Assembly: GCA_964650735.1 (NCBI GenBank)
Contig: CAZYUT010000118.1
Span: 1-6,782 of the forward strand
Reading direction: 5' to 3'
Length of the DNA stretch: 6,782 bases
From: Dichotomicrobium sp964650735
GTDB lineage: Bacteria; Pseudomonadota; Alphaproteobacteria; Rhizobiales; Rhodomicrobiaceae
This document shows positions 6,425 through 6,782 of the stretch, in pieces. The position numbers and the translations under genes are program-made. The notes under the pieces are model-generated. The model ran no database searches. It saw only the letters and a program-made list of their open reading frames with translations, and had not been told where the DNA came from. Positions within the stretch are counted from its first letter, which is position 1, and every line of letters begins with the position of its first letter.

Positions 6425-6506
6425 CGTCATTGCGAGCGTAGCGACGCAATCCAGCCCGGAACGCTTCGCGCTGGATTGCTTCGGCACTTCGAGCCTCGCA
6501 ATGACG
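6425..6506. repeat. Long imperfect inverted repeat (dispersed hairpin element)
   Basis: The left arm (6425-6454) and right arm (6471-6506) pair through two blocks. CGTCATTGCGAG (6425-6436) is perfectly complementary to CTCGCAATGACG (6495-6506), and GCAATCCAG (6446-6454) to CTGGATTGC (6471-6479). The arms between these blocks have diverged and differ in length, and a 16-base loop lies at 6455-6470. The 'GTCATTGCGAGCG...GCAATCC' type is, from memory, a widespread dispersed palindrome in Alphaproteobacteria and some other bacteria. It separates the flavodoxin-family gene from the TlpA-like gene. There is no T-run, but the folded RNA could limit read-through or stabilise the upstream mRNA. Confidence 0.75.
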
Positions 6507-6536
6507 GCAGGGCGCGCACGTGTCTTGCCTGCCGCG

Positions 6537-6782
6537 CTAAAAGATGCCAGCTTCCAGACCTGCGGCCATCGCCTGGCCCAGCTCCTCGCAACTATCGAGG
6601 AACGCGTCGTCCCACGGCCCGCGGCAGATCAGCGGCTCCTGAACCGCGCGCCAGCGCAGTCCGGTCGTGATGCTCTCCACCGCCCGGCGCGTGCCCGTCC
6701 CGTCCTGCCCGGCGCGGATGTAGAGGGCATAGGCCAGCCCTTGCGTTTCTTCGAGGCACGGGTAATAGCAGCGATCGAAGAA
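6537..6782 (-). CDS. Flavodoxin / NAD(P)H-dependent FMN reductase-like protein, C-terminal part
   Basis: The final 81 codons of a gene that enters from the right edge, ending with TAG at 6537-6539. Seen: the fragment opens FFDRCYYPCLE, continues AYALYIRAGQDGTGTRRAVE, then WRAVQEPLICRG, and ends CEELGQAMAAGLEAGIF. Known: this pattern (a 'ffDr.yyp' segment, a short beta strand with AGxDGT, then a final helix ending near G-I/V-F) fits small flavodoxin-fold proteins that bind FMN and reduce quinones or other acceptors. The N-terminal phosphate-binding loop lies outside the window, so FMN binding cannot be checked. Third codon positions are strongly GC-biased, supporting real coding. It points the same way as the TlpA-like gene but is 211 bases away with a hairpin element between, so a shared operon is doubtful. 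Confidence 0.6.
   Translation of the reverse strand, partial: FFDRCYYPCLEETQGLAYALYIRAGQDGTGTRRAVESITTGLRWRAVQEPLICRGPWDDAFLDSCEELGQAMAAGLEAGIF

Noticed and set aside
5732..6670. 312-codon plus-strand frame across the TlpA-like gene
   Set aside because: It is antisense to a clear thioredoxin, runs through the inverted repeat and into the flavodoxin-like gene, and gives an arginine-rich, domain-free product.
5409..6782. Single operon of flavodoxin-like, TlpA-like and DUF3179 genes
   Set aside because: The first two are separated by 211 bases containing a long inverted repeat, so only the TlpA-like/DUF3179 pair is supported as a unit.

Overview
The window is ordinary-looking chromosomal DNA from a high-GC alphaproteobacterium. 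The evidence is the gene set: a DUF2842 membrane protein, a cysteine-free COX15-type heme A synthase, a TlpA-like thioredoxin, and two dispersed palindromic repeats of the kind scattered through Hyphomicrobiales (Rhizobiales) and relatives. The order is an inference from protein style and repeats and cannot be fixed from the sequence alone. No tRNA, rRNA, CRISPR array, insertion sequence or phage gene was seen.

Layout. At the left edge (1-248, minus) is the N-terminal part of a SET-domain protein, probably a lysine methyltransferase. It is divergent from tlyA (391-1134, plus), a TlyA-type 2'-O-ribose rRNA methyltransferase. The 290-base gap after tlyA holds a palindromic repeat that begins just after the tlyA stop codon, and a nested hairpin just upstream of the next gene. 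Next is a full-length ABC exporter half-transporter (1425-3272, plus). Nine bases beyond it, convergent, ends a small two-helix DUF2842 membrane protein (3282-3515, minus), which is divergent from the heme A synthase gene (3645-4724, plus).

The right part is a minus-strand block. A partial flavodoxin-family protein (6537-6782) is followed, beyond a hairpin repeat, by a tightly coupled pair: an exported TlpA-like thioredoxin (5720-6325) and a secreted DUF3179 protein (4699-5709). The DUF3179 gene and the heme A synthase gene are convergent and their coding ends overlap by 26 bases.

How the genes relate. The clearest thread is envelope and respiratory biogenesis: heme A synthase makes the cofactor of aa3-type cytochrome oxidases, and TlpA-like thioredoxins can serve oxidase copper-site maturation or cytochrome c maturation. 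The DUF3179 protein has exactly four cysteines, including a CPLC motif, so it is a reasonable but untested thiol partner of its TlpA neighbour. I found no convincing new multi-gene system; the most useful leads are the TlpA/DUF3179 pair, the SET-domain protein, and the structured intergenic elements.
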